Shown here: positions 54,353 to 63,867 of the stretch, in pieces
Numbering within the stretch: the stretch's first letter is position 1
How the letters are laid out: every line of letters starts with the position of its first letter
Source of the DNA: Komagataeibacter rhaeticus
Lineage (GTDB): Bacteria; Pseudomonadota; Alphaproteobacteria; Acetobacterales; Acetobacteraceae
Assembly: GCF_003207855.1 (NCBI RefSeq)
Contig: NZ_NKTZ01000012.1
Location: 22,604-86,603 of the forward strand
Reading direction: 5' to 3'
Length of the DNA stretch: 64,000 nucleotides
Program-made: the position numbers and the translations under genes
The notes under the pieces: generated by a model
The model's database searches: none
What the model was told of the DNA's origin: nothing
The model's input: only the letters and a program-made list of their open reading frames with translations

Positions 54353-56674
54353 ATGAACAAGTCCCCCCTCGCGCGACGGCCGGCATGCCGTTGCCGCATG
54401 CTGGCCACCACGGCCCTTGCCTGTATCTGGCTGACCCCCGCTTTTGCCGCATCACAGGAGATTAAGGCGCAAATCCCTGACAAAACAGCGAAAAAAACGG
54501 TTTCCACGCCAGCACAGGTATCCCTGTCGGCCGCTGAACCCATCAAGCTTTCTCCGGTCAAGGTGCAGGGCAGCGCGGACATCATCGACCTGATGAAATT
54601 CGATCCGGACAAGGATCATAGCGAAGTGGGCAAACCGGCAGTCCTGACCACCACCACAACCTACAAGACCTTCCGTGACCGGCAGATTGACAGTCTGGAG
54701 GATTATTCACGGCGCGTGGACGCCGCCGTCAATTACAGTAACGGAAATTCCAGCATCAATATTCGTGGCCTGGACCAGAACCGAATCCTGACAACGATTG
54801 ATGGCGTGCGCATGCCATGGGCCAATGATGGCGCCTATGCCGGCAGCTTCAATACCGCGCAGGGCGGGGTAGGGGACTTTGACTTCAATTCGCTGGGGGC
54901 GATTGATGTCGTCAAAAGCGCTGATTCCAGCTTCTTTGGCACCGGGTCACTTGGCGGCGTGATTGCCCTGCGCACGCTGGACCCGGAAGACATTCTCAAA
55001 CCCGGCAAGAATTTCGGTGGCCTGACCAAGCTGACCTATAATGGCGCAAGCGAGGCCGCACTGCTCAATCAGGCTTTTGCCGCACGCTACAAGAACACGG
55101 TATTCCTGCTACAGGGCGGCTACCAGAATGGCAGCGAAACCGGCAACCGTGGCGATACGGGCGGTTATGGCAAGACCCGGACCCTGCAGAACCCGGCCTC
55201 CTATCAGGTCGGTAATTTCCTGGGCAAGATCCGGCATTATTTTGCAGGTGGCCACCGGGTCGGCCTGACCGGGGAATGGTACGACCGCAATTATAACGAG
55301 GAAACCAAGACGTCCGAAACCACGGCAACCGACCGCTACTACACCCGCAGCGAAAACCAGCGCTCCCGCGTTTCCGCCAATTACGACTATCAGGCCGACA
55401 GCCCGACCGCACTGTTCAGTGAGGCGCATTTTCTGGCCTACTGGCAGAGTATCAAGACCGATACCGACATCACCAACCGGGATTCCGCCAACGCATCCAC
55501 CTACACCCACGAACATCTCAGCCTGCCCGTGCAGTCCTATGGTGTTACAGGTTCGGCAACAAACAACATCTTTACCGGCCCGCTGCACCACAAGATCACC
55601 TATGGCGGCGAAGTCTTCCTGACCGATACCTACCAGACCCAGACCGGCCAGCAGGCGGTTTCCAGCCCGTATTTGCATGACAATTTTTCTGACATGCCCA
55701 AGGTTCATGGCACGGACATGGGGGCCATTGTTCAGGACCGTATCGGCATTGGCCGCAATGAATGGTTCCATATCACGCCGGGCTTCCGCTTCGATTACTT
55801 CCAGCGTGATCCGCATAATACCACGTCCTATATGGCGAATGCAGGGTACAGCGGCCTGCCCCATGGCGCGCACGGTTCCCATTTCTCGCCCAAGGTGCTG
55901 GTGGAAGCCCGCGTGGCCCATAACCTGACATTATACGGGCAGTATTCAGAAGCCTATCGCGCGCCATCAGCAACGGAAGAATACCTGAACTACAGCACCC
56001 CGCCATACTATCAGGTAACCGGTAATCCCAACCTGAAACCCGAAAGCAGCCGGGGGTGGGAAGTCGGCATGAAATACGGCAATTCCGAACGCGGGGCCAA
56101 TATCTCGTTCTATGACAATCACTATCACAACTTCATTGACATGGAAGGGGTCAGCGGCTGCTCGGGATATTACCTGTGTTACGGCTACACGAACCTGGCG
56201 CATGTGCGCATCTATGGCGTGGAAGCCAGCGTCAACTGGGCGTTTGACCGGCACTGGCATGCCTGGGGTTCGTTTGCCTATGCCGATGGGCGCGATACGG
56301 ACATGAACTTCCACCTCAGTTCGGTCGCACCGTTCCGGGGCATCATCGGCTTTGGCTACAAGCGGGACAACTGGGGCACCGACCTGTCGGGCACATTCGC
56401 CACCGCGCGTGATGACGCCAAATACCTGACCACCACCGGATCGCTAAAGGACCAGTGGAAAACGCCGGGCTACGTCATTTTTGACCTGACAGGCTGGTAC
56501 AGCCCGCAGTTCTATCGTCCGCTGCGCATACAGGCGGGCATGTACAACATATTCAACAAGACATATTACAACGCCGCCTCGCTCCCATACGGGCAGTCGT
56601 CCAGTTCGCTTTCGGAACGGTACTACACGCAGCCCGGCCGCTCCTTCAAGGTAACGGCAAGGATCGAATTCTGA
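54353..56674 (+). CDS. hmuR: TonB-dependent heme/hemoglobin receptor
   Basis: 773 residues with signal peptide (about 1-33, ending AFAASQE), plug (VDAAVNYSNGNSSINIRGLD, GSLGGVIALRT) and barrel ending KVTARIEF. The heme receptor motifs are present: YRAP-type box (SEAYRAPSATEEY), the NPNL box (GNPNLKPESS) and a His-rich segment near DNHYHNF. Followed by hmuTUV with overlapping ends, which fixes its role in heme uptake. Symbol by analogy. Confidence 0.93.
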   Translation: MNKSPLARRPACRCRMLATTALACIWLTPAFAASQEIKAQIPDKTAKKTVSTPAQVSLSAAEPIKLSPVKVQGSADIIDLMKFDPDKDHSEVGKPAVLTTTTTYKTFRDRQIDSLEDYSRRVDAAVNYSNGNSSINIRGLDQNRILTTIDGVRMPWANDGAYAGSFNTAQGGVGDFDFNSLGAIDVVKSADSSFFGTGSLGGVIALRTLDPEDILKPGKNFGGLTKLTYNGASEAALLNQAFAARYKNTVFLLQGGYQNGSETGNRGDTGGYGKTRTLQNPASYQVGNFLGKIRHYFAGGHRVGLTGEWYDRNYNEETKTSETTATDRYYTRSENQRSRVSANYDYQADSPTALFSEAHFLAYWQSIKTDTDITNRDSANASTYTHEHLSLPVQSYGVTGSATNNIFTGPLHHKITYGGEVFLTDTYQTQTGQQAVSSPYLHDNFSDMPKVHGTDMGAIVQDRIGIGRNEWFHITPGFRFDYFQRDPHNTTSYMANAGYSGLPHGAHGSHFSPKVLVEARVAHNLTLYGQYSEAYRAPSATEEYLNYSTPPYYQVTGNPNLKPESSRGWEVGMKYGNSERGANISFYDNHYHNFIDMEGVSGCSGYYLCYGYTNLAHVRIYGVEASVNWAFDRHWHAWGSFAYADGRDTDMNFHLSSVAPFRGIIGFGYKRDNWGTDLSGTFATARDDAKYLTTTGSLKDQWKTPGYVIFDLTGWYSPQFYRPLRIQAGMYNIFNKTYYNAASLPYGQSSSSLSERYYTQPGRSFKVTARIEF

Positions 56675-57606
56675 TGGTGAATAAACCCGCACACCACGGC
56701 CGGATGGAAATGGGGCGCCGGCTGTTTGCCTGCCTGCTGGCCGGCGGCATGCTGGCCACCCCACGCACCGGATGGGGCGCTGAAGAGGACACGGTGACCG
56801 ACTGCCGGGGGCGGCACGTAAAAATTGGCCCTGCACGGCGCATTGCCAGTATTGGCGGCACCATTACCGAAACCCTGTACGCATTGGGGGCGCAGGACCG
56901 CATCATCGCCGTTGATATAACCTCCACATGGCCCGAACAGGCCCTGCGTGAGAAGAAATCCGTGGGGTACATGCGCGCCCTGTCGGCCGAGGGCATCCTG
57001 TCGCTTCGGCCGGACCTGATCCTGGCCATGAACGATTGCGGGCCGCCGCCAGTTCTGGACCAGTTGATGGCGTCCACTGTTCCGGTTGTGTTTGTTGATG
57101 CCACACCGTCCGAGGATGCCATTGTCGCACGCACGCGCTTTATGGCCAGTCTTCTGGATGCAAGAACGGCAGGGGCACGGCTGTGCGCGGACATATCGCA
57201 GCATTTCGACATGCTGACGCAGTGGCGCGCCGCGCACCCGACGACAAAGCGGGTGCTGTTCATCATGCGCATGAGCAATAATCGCCCGATGGTTGCGGGC
57301 ACGGGTACGGCGGCAGATGCCGTGATCCGCCTTGCTGGTGGCAGCAATCCTGCTGCATTCGAAGGCTACAAGATACTGGATCAGGAAGCCCTGATCGGCC
57401 TGCAGCCCGATGCGGTCCTGACCATGGAACAGGATGCCCCGCAGGTCCGCGCGGCCCTGCTGGGCAATGCGGGTTTCCGGTTGACCCCGGCAGGCAGAAA
57501 TCAGGCAATCATCGCCATGGAGGGCGAACGCCTGCTTGGCTTTGGCCCCCGCACGCCCGATGCGGCACTGGAACTGGCCCGCCGCCTGGGCGGCACGCCC
57601 GCATGA
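56674..57606 (+). CDS. hmuT: periplasmic heme-binding protein
   Basis: 310 residues with signal peptide (about 1-36). Class III periplasmic binding protein as HmuT: RIASIGGTITETLYALGAQDRIIAVD, LSAEGILSLRPDLILA, and conserved LMRMSN-like segment. Start overlaps the receptor stop (TGATG). It hands heme to the HmuUV importer. Confidence 0.93.
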   Translation: MVNKPAHHGRMEMGRRLFACLLAGGMLATPRTGWGAEEDTVTDCRGRHVKIGPARRIASIGGTITETLYALGAQDRIIAVDITSTWPEQALREKKSVGYMRALSAEGILSLRPDLILAMNDCGPPPVLDQLMASTVPVVFVDATPSEDAIVARTRFMASLLDARTAGARLCADISQHFDMLTQWRAAHPTTKRVLFIMRMSNNRPMVAGTGTAADAVIRLAGGSNPAAFEGYKILDQEALIGLQPDAVLTMEQDAPQVRAALLGNAGFRLTPAGRNQAIIAMEGERLLGFGPRTPDAALELARRLGGTPA

Positions 57607-58625
57607 CAGGGGCAATGTCGCGCGCAGCCTGGCTTTTCGCGCTGCTGGGCGTCCTGCTGATACTGACCATGCTGCTGGCCCTTGATACAGGGGCCACGAC
57701 GGTGCGCCTGCGCGACCTGTGGCACCCCGCCGGGGCAGGGGGAGAGATGACCCGGCTGGTACTCAGGGATATCCGGGGGCCCCGCATTGTCATGGCCTGC
57801 CTGACCGGGGCGGCGCTGGCGGTTGCAGGCACGATCATGCAGGGGCTGTTCCGCAACCCGCTGGCCGATCCGGGGCTGGCGGGGGTGTCATCCGCCGCAG
57901 CCCTCGCCACCACCTGCATCATCGTACTGGGGGGTTCAGGGCCATGGGTGTCGTGGCTGGGCAGGTGGGCCATTCCCTGCGCGGGCATTGCCGGCAGCTT
58001 CACGGGCATGGGGCTGCTCTATCTTTTCGCCACGCGTGGTGGCGTAACATCCATGACCGCCATGCTGCTGGCCGGTGTGGCCTTTGGCGCCTTTTCCGGC
58101 GCGCTGACCGGTGTCCTGATCTTCCGGGCGAACGATGCCGCCCTGCGGGACCTGACATTCTGGACAATGGGCAGCTTTTCAGGGGCAACATGGCGTGGGA
58201 TCGGCCTGCTGGTGCCATTCCTTCTGGTTGCAGGCGGTCTTGCGGTTTATCTGGCCGCGCCACTGAACGCCATGCTGCTCAATGAACATAATGCACACCT
58301 GATGGGCTACCCGGTCGAACGGATCAAAAGCCTGTCGATGCTGGCCGTGGCCTGCGCTACGGGGCCAGCCGTGTCCCTGGTGGGCGCGATCGGGTTCGTG
58401 GGGGTGGTCGTGCCACATCTGGTGCGGCTTGTGGTGGGGCCTGACCACAGGATCGTGCTGCCAGCCAGCGCCATGCTGGGCGCGATCCTGCTGACCGGCG
58501 CGGACACCATGGCCCGCACATTGGCCAGCCCGGCAGAGGTGCCTGTCGGCATCGTCACCGCGCTGCTGGGCACGCCCGCTTTCGTCTGGCTTCTGGCGCG
58601 CAGCCATCGCACGGGTATTACGTGA
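57603..58625 (+). CDS. hmuU: heme ABC transporter permease
   Basis: 340 residues, about ten membrane helices, BtuC/FecCD fold. Recognised by GAALAVAGTIMQGLFRNPLADPGL, the FWTMGSFSGATW block and IGFVGVVVPHLVRLVVGPDHR. Overlaps hmuT by four bases. Complete. Confidence 0.94.
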   Translation: MTGAMSRAAWLFALLGVLLILTMLLALDTGATTVRLRDLWHPAGAGGEMTRLVLRDIRGPRIVMACLTGAALAVAGTIMQGLFRNPLADPGLAGVSSAAALATTCIIVLGGSGPWVSWLGRWAIPCAGIAGSFTGMGLLYLFATRGGVTSMTAMLLAGVAFGAFSGALTGVLIFRANDAALRDLTFWTMGSFSGATWRGIGLLVPFLLVAGGLAVYLAAPLNAMLLNEHNAHLMGYPVERIKSLSMLAVACATGPAVSLVGAIGFVGVVVPHLVRLVVGPDHRIVLPASAMLGAILLTGADTMARTLASPAEVPVGIVTALLGTPAFVWLLARSHRTGIT

Positions 58626-59455
58626 TGACTCTGGAATTACGCGACATCATATGGCGGCAGGGCGGCTGCGACATCCTGCATGACATCACCCTGCCTTTTG
58701 ACAGGGGAAATGTCACGGCAATCATCGGTCCCAACGGCGCGGGCAAGAGTTCCCTGCTGCGCCTTGCCAGCGGCCTGTCCACACCAACCGGGGGAAGGGT
58801 CATGCTGGATGGCCGGTCGATTGCAACCCTGCCTGCCCGGAAGCTGGCCAGGCACCGGGCCATGCTGACACAGGAAAGCGAGGCAGCCGGGCAGTTTCTG
58901 GTGCGCCAGATGGTCATGATGGGGGCAGGGATGGCAGCCCACAGGCTGGACATTGTGCAACAGGAACTACTGGCCGATGCGCTGGTAAGACGGGTGGGAC
59001 TGGAAGAATTTGCCAACCGGCAGATGATGACGCTGTCTGGCGGTGAACGCCAGCGCGCCCATCTTGCCCGTGTCCTGATGCAACTGGAAGTTGCCATGAC
59101 AGATGGCACGCTACCCGGCTTCCTGCTGCTGGATGAACCGATTTCAGCCCAGGACCCGGCGCATCAGGCGCTTGTGCTGCAACTGGCCCGCCAGCATGCG
59201 CGCCGGGGCGGTGGTGTGGCGATCGTGTTGCATGACCTGAACTGGGCCGCGGCCTGTGCCGACTGGCTGGTTGTGGTGCACCGGGGAACGATCCATGCGC
59301 AGGGGCCGCCAGAAACCGTCCTGACGCAGGATCTGGCCTGCGACATTTTCGGGTTGCAACACGGCTGCGTCCACCGCCACGAAAAAACGGCCAGACCCTT
59401 CATCCTTCCCCATGACAATATTGACGAGGAAACAGACAGATGTACATCGCCATGA
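58625..59455 (+). CDS. hmuV: heme ABC transporter ATP-binding protein
   Basis: 276 residues from ATG 58625, overlapping the hmuU stop (TGATG); GTG 58622 adds one residue. Walker A GPNGAGKSSL, signature LSGGERQRAHLARVL, Walker B FLLLDEPISAQD and the switch His in VLHDLNWAA. The C-terminal HEKTARPFILP is usual for HmuV. Confidence 0.95.
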   Translation: MTLELRDIIWRQGGCDILHDITLPFDRGNVTAIIGPNGAGKSSLLRLASGLSTPTGGRVMLDGRSIATLPARKLARHRAMLTQESEAAGQFLVRQMVMMGAGMAAHRLDIVQQELLADALVRRVGLEEFANRQMMTLSGGERQRAHLARVLMQLEVAMTDGTLPGFLLLDEPISAQDPAHQALVLQLARQHARRGGGVAIVLHDLNWAAACADWLVVVHRGTIHAQGPPETVLTQDLACDIFGLQHGCVHRHEKTARPFILPHDNIDEETDRCTSP

Positions 59456-59760
59456 ACCGCTTCCGGGTCAGACCCGAATGTACGGGAGAATTCGAACAAC
59501 GCTGGCTGGAACGTGACGTCCTGCTGAAAACCATGCCCGGTTTTGTCAGCTTCCAGTTCCTGCGCGGGCCTGCGCATGAAGATCACGTCCTGTACGCATC
59601 CCATACGGTATGGGCTTCCCATGCCGCATTTGGCGCATGGACGCAGTCGGAACAGTTCCGGCAGGCGCATGCCCAGGCAGGGCAGGGCAAGGTCCTGACG
59701 GTCGGTCCCCCGGTCTTTGAAGGTTTTGATGTCCTGCAGGATATTACGGGGCAGGACTGA
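59440..59760 (+). CDS. antibiotic biosynthesis monooxygenase-type heme oxygenase (IsdG/HmoA-like)
   Basis: 106 residues, ABM dimeric barrel. The IsdG-type catalytic triad is visible as Asn6 (MNRFRV), Trp67 (FGAW) and His77 (RQAHA). These enzymes degrade heme with ruffling to staphylobilin or mycobilin. It overlaps hmuV by 16 bases, last of the operon. Together with the classical heme oxygenase at 53555 the locus has two different heme-degrading enzymes. Confidence 0.9.
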   Translation: MYIAMNRFRVRPECTGEFEQRWLERDVLLKTMPGFVSFQFLRGPAHEDHVLYASHTVWASHAAFGAWTQSEQFRQAHAQAGQGKVLTVGPPVFEGFDVLQDITGQD

Positions 59761-59842
59761 TACGATACGGTCCAGATGCGGCCGGGGACCGATGGCGATA
59801 ATTTTACCGCCATTGGCCCGCCAGAGGCCGCACGGGCCAGCT

Positions 59843-61330
59843 TCATGCCTTTGACTGCCTGAACATCCAGTCGCGTGCGGCCCTGATGTAGAAGAACTTG
59901 CGCGCCGAACCCATGTGGTCAACTCCGTCAAATGTCAGGAACGTGACATTGGCGTCTTTTGCAAGGTAGCCGTTGACCTGATCCGTCAGCTTCTGCTGGC
60001 GATCGACCGGGAAGATGAGGGCTGGGTCAAGCAGTTCTTTCGGGCGCACCACGGTGCCACCGGCCTTTTCCCATACCGGCACGCATTTTTCATTCCACGG
60101 CGTGGCCTTGTCATCTTCCGAACCGGTGATGATCAGGATCTTCTGTCTGGCAAGGGGCACGACATCGGCCGGCCGCTGCTGGCCCGCGATGATCAGCCCG
60201 GCGGCAAAGGTTTCCGGATGCCTGGCCATCAGCCACAGCGATGTCATCGCCCCCATGGACCAGCCGGTGCAGTAAACCCGTTTCGGGTCGATCTTCAGGA
60301 CCTTGTTACGTCGGTCCGCCCGGTTGGGGTTGCCATAATTCCACGTATTGCCGAGCAGGGATTCAACCAGCCGGTAGGTATTCTCCACGTCCGATGTATG
60401 TTCCCAGTAATCGTTCATGGTCGTGCGTTCATAACGTGGGGTAATGACCACGCATTCATGCCGGTCCTGTTCTTCGGGCAGGCTCCAGATACTGGCAATA
60501 CACTGTTCGGTCAGCGTCTGGGCACAGGTACCATCGGGGCTGGTGCCGGAATGGGTTATGGCCAGGACAAGGGGATAGGCCCGGTTTTCGCCGCCTTCGG
60601 CCAGAAAGGATTTCGGCAGGTATATGCTGTATTCCAGCCATGCGGAACGCGTATCATCCCACCACCAGTGATTCTGCTCCCACGCATCAACCCCACGGAT
60701 CGCGACCCGGTTGCCGTGATGCCCCGTGTTGCTCCATACAGTCTTGCTGGCGGCATAGACCACGCCGCCCGTGGTTCTGATGCCCCTGTCCTGTGTCAGC
60801 GTAACCCTGTCGCTATCAGCGGTGGGTACGCTGAGGTCCGGGTCATGGGCGAACTCGGCAATGACATACCGGCCGGGAACATTTTTGCGGTCGGAGCGAA
60901 GCGCCGGGGCGTCATTGGTATAGATGGCCGCGACAGGGCGCGGCCCTGCTTTTGCCGTCGTGTCATTCTTGTCCGGCTCCTGCGGCATGCCTGCAAAAAA
61001 GCCCCTGGCTGCGGGGAAAACGGCCGTGGTGTAGGTATCAAGCGCCAGACTGGCCGGGTCGATCGTAGCGTCATATTCCACTGCGATGCCGTAAACCTTC
61101 TCACCCCCGCCGGTTACCTCGCACAACGCGCAGATACCCTGAAGGCCGGGTCTGGCAGGCCCGTGGGGACCGGGGCCATCCTGACCATCCGGCCCACCGG
61201 ACGATGCCGCCATGAAGCCGTGCCCGCCCCCTGCGGCATGGGCCTGCCATGCACCGGCCCCCATGGCGGCGGCGACACCGGCAAACACGGCCCCTGCCGT
61301 TACGAAATCACGTCTTGATACATCGGTCAT
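59843..61330 (-). CDS. Tat-exported alpha/beta hydrolase (esterase/depolymerase type)
   Basis: 495 residues. N-terminal twin-arginine signal SRRDFVTAG then an Ala-rich hydrophobic stretch, and a Gly/Pro-rich linker. An N-terminal beta-rich domain precedes the hydrolase domain with nucleophile in CTGWSMGAMTS, acid likely in ITGSEDDKATPW and His in FDGVDHMGS. It resembles extracellular esterases and PHB-depolymerase-like proteins. Convergent with the heme operon; no functional link seen. Confidence 0.85.
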   Translation of the reverse strand: MTDVSRRDFVTAGAVFAGVAAAMGAGAWQAHAAGGGHGFMAASSGGPDGQDGPGPHGPARPGLQGICALCEVTGGGEKVYGIAVEYDATIDPASLALDTYTTAVFPAARGFFAGMPQEPDKNDTTAKAGPRPVAAIYTNDAPALRSDRKNVPGRYVIAEFAHDPDLSVPTADSDRVTLTQDRGIRTTGGVVYAASKTVWSNTGHHGNRVAIRGVDAWEQNHWWWDDTRSAWLEYSIYLPKSFLAEGGENRAYPLVLAITHSGTSPDGTCAQTLTEQCIASIWSLPEEQDRHECVVITPRYERTTMNDYWEHTSDVENTYRLVESLLGNTWNYGNPNRADRRNKVLKIDPKRVYCTGWSMGAMTSLWLMARHPETFAAGLIIAGQQRPADVVPLARQKILIITGSEDDKATPWNEKCVPVWEKAGGTVVRPKELLDPALIFPVDRQQKLTDQVNGYLAKDANVTFLTFDGVDHMGSARKFFYIRAARDWMFRQSKA

Positions 61331-61872
61331 CGCTTCGTCCTCCCGTCAGGAACAGATATGACTATAAAAATACCGTCAGCGTTATGAAATGACTTGATGA
61401 ATCATGGGTAACACACATTGCCTTCCTATTCCCGCGCATGTTTTTCATGGAAGGAGGGCGCCAGCGGGTCATCGCGTGGGAAGGCATTCCTGCCGGGCAG
61501 TCGCGGCACGTCCCACCAAGGTCAGCAATCAGCTTCACGCTGGCCAGCAGGCGGTTTTCGTGAATCTGCGGCGCAGTCTGCCGGGCGGCAATGACGGTAG
61601 TGCAGATGGCCGCCTTTGCTCCCGTCCGGACACCATTGCGGAAACGGCTGAATTTTCATGGCAGCAATCCGGCATGCCATCGACCATACAAAAATATGAA
61701 TAATTATTTGAAATATTTTGAACTTTATTTTCCTCGAAATACTTCATCTCGCACGACCATGCCCATGCCCATGCATTGTTCCAGTAAAAAATCCCGGGCT
61801 GCTGCCTACGGTACACATAACAAGAACCCGAACAGGGAGAAACGGTCTCGTGACGGATCGTATGAAAGAGAA
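61331..61872. other. intergenic region upstream of CYTH-CHAD gene
   Basis: Contains the Tat esterase promoter on the minus strand. Open frames here (e.g. 61404-61703) look non-coding. AT-rich near 61680-61745. Confidence 0.5.
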
Positions 61873-63399
61873 ATGTCTGAAAACCATCTCCTCCCGCCAC
61901 AGGAAATCGAGCTGAAGCTACTTTTCGAGCCTGAAGCACAAACAGTAATCAGCCACCATCTGGCCGCCATGAGTATGGAGCGAAGCCAGAAAAAGCGCCT
62001 GATCACGACTTATTACGATACCCCGGACCTGCAATTGAAACAGGCAGGACTGTCCCTGCGTATCAGGCGTTCGGGTAACCTGCGTATCCAGACCCTGAAA
62101 ACCGATAGGGAAGAAGGCCAGCTGGCCATACATCGCGGGGAATGGGAATGGCGCATCCGCCACGATCGCCCCGATATGGACGTGCTGTCGGATACACCGT
62201 ACGGAGCACTGATAACGGCGCTGGCTACCAGACTGACGCCGGTCTGGGTTTCGCACATAGAGCGCACCACGCATACACTTCCATACAACGGCGCGATGGT
62301 GGAGGCTGCCATTGACGAAGGTTATGTCCAGTCAGGCAATGCGCGCGATCCGGTAAGGGAACTCGAGCTTGAACTCAAGGATGGCCCGGTAAGGGCAGTC
62401 TATGGCCTGGCCGTGGCATTGCAGGCGATCGCTCCCCTACGTCTGGGCGTTCTGACAAAGGCCGAGCGCGGGTACCGTCTTTTTACAGGTAAGCAGGCCG
62501 TCCCGGTGCAGGGCCGCAAGCCACCACTGACCGGAAACATGACCCTGGCTGTGGGTTTCCGCATCCTGATCCGCTCTGGCCTGAACGCATTGATCGACAA
62601 CCAGTCGGCAGCCGAGGCAGCGAACCCTGAAGGGGTACACCAGATGCGCGTGGCCATACGGCAGTTGCGCACCGTGCTTCAGATCGTTGAAAACAGGCAT
62701 GTGGATCGGTCTACCCTCAGGCTGTTCCAGACCGAATTGCAGCGCATTGGACGTGAACTGGGGGAAGCACGTGACTGGGATGTACTCTGTCTGGAAACAT
62801 TGCCCGCCGCCTTTCCCGCGCATGAAAATGACGATCACTTCCGCATGCTGGCTGATGCCGCCCAGCTAAAAAGAACAGCTACTTACCAGAAAATCTGGCA
62901 CGAACTGCAGGCACCAGCCCTGACTGCACTGGTCCTTTCCCTCAGTCTCTGGATCGAGGATGCATCTTTTCCGGAAGGGAAGGGGGGAAAGGAAATTTCT
63001 TTAGGCCATGTGGCACCCACAGTGCTCGATCATCTGCAACGCAAGGTCATGCGGCGCGGACGACGGATCAGCCATCTCTCACCCAAGAAACGGCATACAC
63101 TGCGTAAATCCCTCAAAAAATTACGTTATGTAGCCAGCTATCTTGAAGCGCTTTATCCTGCCAACCGGGTCAAGACATATATGAAGCACTGCAAGGAACT
63201 GCTGCAGCAGCTTGGCAAAAATAATGATACTATTGTCGCGTCAACACTTATTCTCGATTTAAGAAAAACACACCCGAATCTTGCACCGATTATCAGTGTA
63301 TTTACTTCCTGGAACGACAGGCGGCATCATCAGGCATTGCGCGCCCTTTCTCCTGCCTGGAAGCGGTTACGCCGCGCACCACTTTTCTGGCATGAATAG
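61873..63399 (+). CDS. CYTH and CHAD domain protein
   Basis: 508 residues from ATG 61873; the frame stays open from 61591 but the CYTH domain starts only at EIELKLLFEPEA. The ExExK signature of triphosphate tunnel enzymes is EIELK (residues 11-15). The CHAD domain (about 220-500) has GVHQMRVAIRQLRTVLQIV and LRKSLKKLRYVASYL helices with conserved His and Lys/Arg that bind polyphosphate. Likely inorganic triphosphatase or polyphosphate-linked. Confidence 0.92.
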   Translation: MSENHLLPPQEIELKLLFEPEAQTVISHHLAAMSMERSQKKRLITTYYDTPDLQLKQAGLSLRIRRSGNLRIQTLKTDREEGQLAIHRGEWEWRIRHDRPDMDVLSDTPYGALITALATRLTPVWVSHIERTTHTLPYNGAMVEAAIDEGYVQSGNARDPVRELELELKDGPVRAVYGLAVALQAIAPLRLGVLTKAERGYRLFTGKQAVPVQGRKPPLTGNMTLAVGFRILIRSGLNALIDNQSAAEAANPEGVHQMRVAIRQLRTVLQIVENRHVDRSTLRLFQTELQRIGRELGEARDWDVLCLETLPAAFPAHENDDHFRMLADAAQLKRTATYQKIWHELQAPALTALVLSLSLWIEDASFPEGKGGKEISLGHVAPTVLDHLQRKVMRRGRRISHLSPKKRHTLRKSLKKLRYVASYLEALYPANRVKTYMKHCKELLQQLGKNNDTIVASTLILDLRKTHPNLAPIISVFTSWNDRRHHQALRALSPAWKRLRRAPLFWHE

Positions 63400-63486
63400 A
63401 TCGCCCCTCCATCCTATCCGCCACCGGCAATAACGGTGTGCGCGGAGGGAAGGAGCGCGTCACGGCTGACAGCCCGATGCCCGGAT

Positions 63487-63867
63487 TTACCCTTTCAGCC
63501 AGGGAAGCCGCCGTGGATCAAGACCCAGTATTTCCCGGGCTTTCCGATTATCCGCACCCGTCAGGCTGTTCTGGTAATACACGCTTTCCACGCCCATCGG
63601 GCCACGGGCTTTTTCCTCGTCGAGGCCGGGCGGCAAGGAACACCCGATCCAGTCCGCATAGGCGGGCAGCCATTCCGCCAGTCGCACCGGCTGGCTGTCG
63701 ACAACGTTATAGAGGCCGGTCGGCGCCGTTAAGGCCGCCACCGTCGCCTGCGCGGCATCGTCCACATGAATAAAGGAAAATGTGCTATCTCCCGCACCGA
63801 TCATGGCAATTTCTCCGGCTGCAAGATGACTGCTGAACGCACCACCCGGCATACGGAAGCCGCGCGG
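63487..63867 (-). pseudogene. 5'-truncated NAD(P)-dependent epimerase
   Basis: Only the C-terminal part (about 121-126 residues) of an epimerase/reductase remains: FSFIHVDDAAQATVAAL, GLYNVVDSQPV, NRKAREILGLDPR. The upstream frame ends at TAA 63868-63870 just beyond PRGFRMPGG, where the family would continue as a GFYGP-type motif. The Rossmann fold is missing. Probably cut by an insertion or deletion; the sequence beyond 63868 looks like a mobile element edge. Confidence 0.8.

Noticed and set aside
61404..61703. 99-codon plus-strand frame upstream of the CYTH-CHAD gene
   Set aside because: No motif, no plausible ribosome site, composition like shadow frames.
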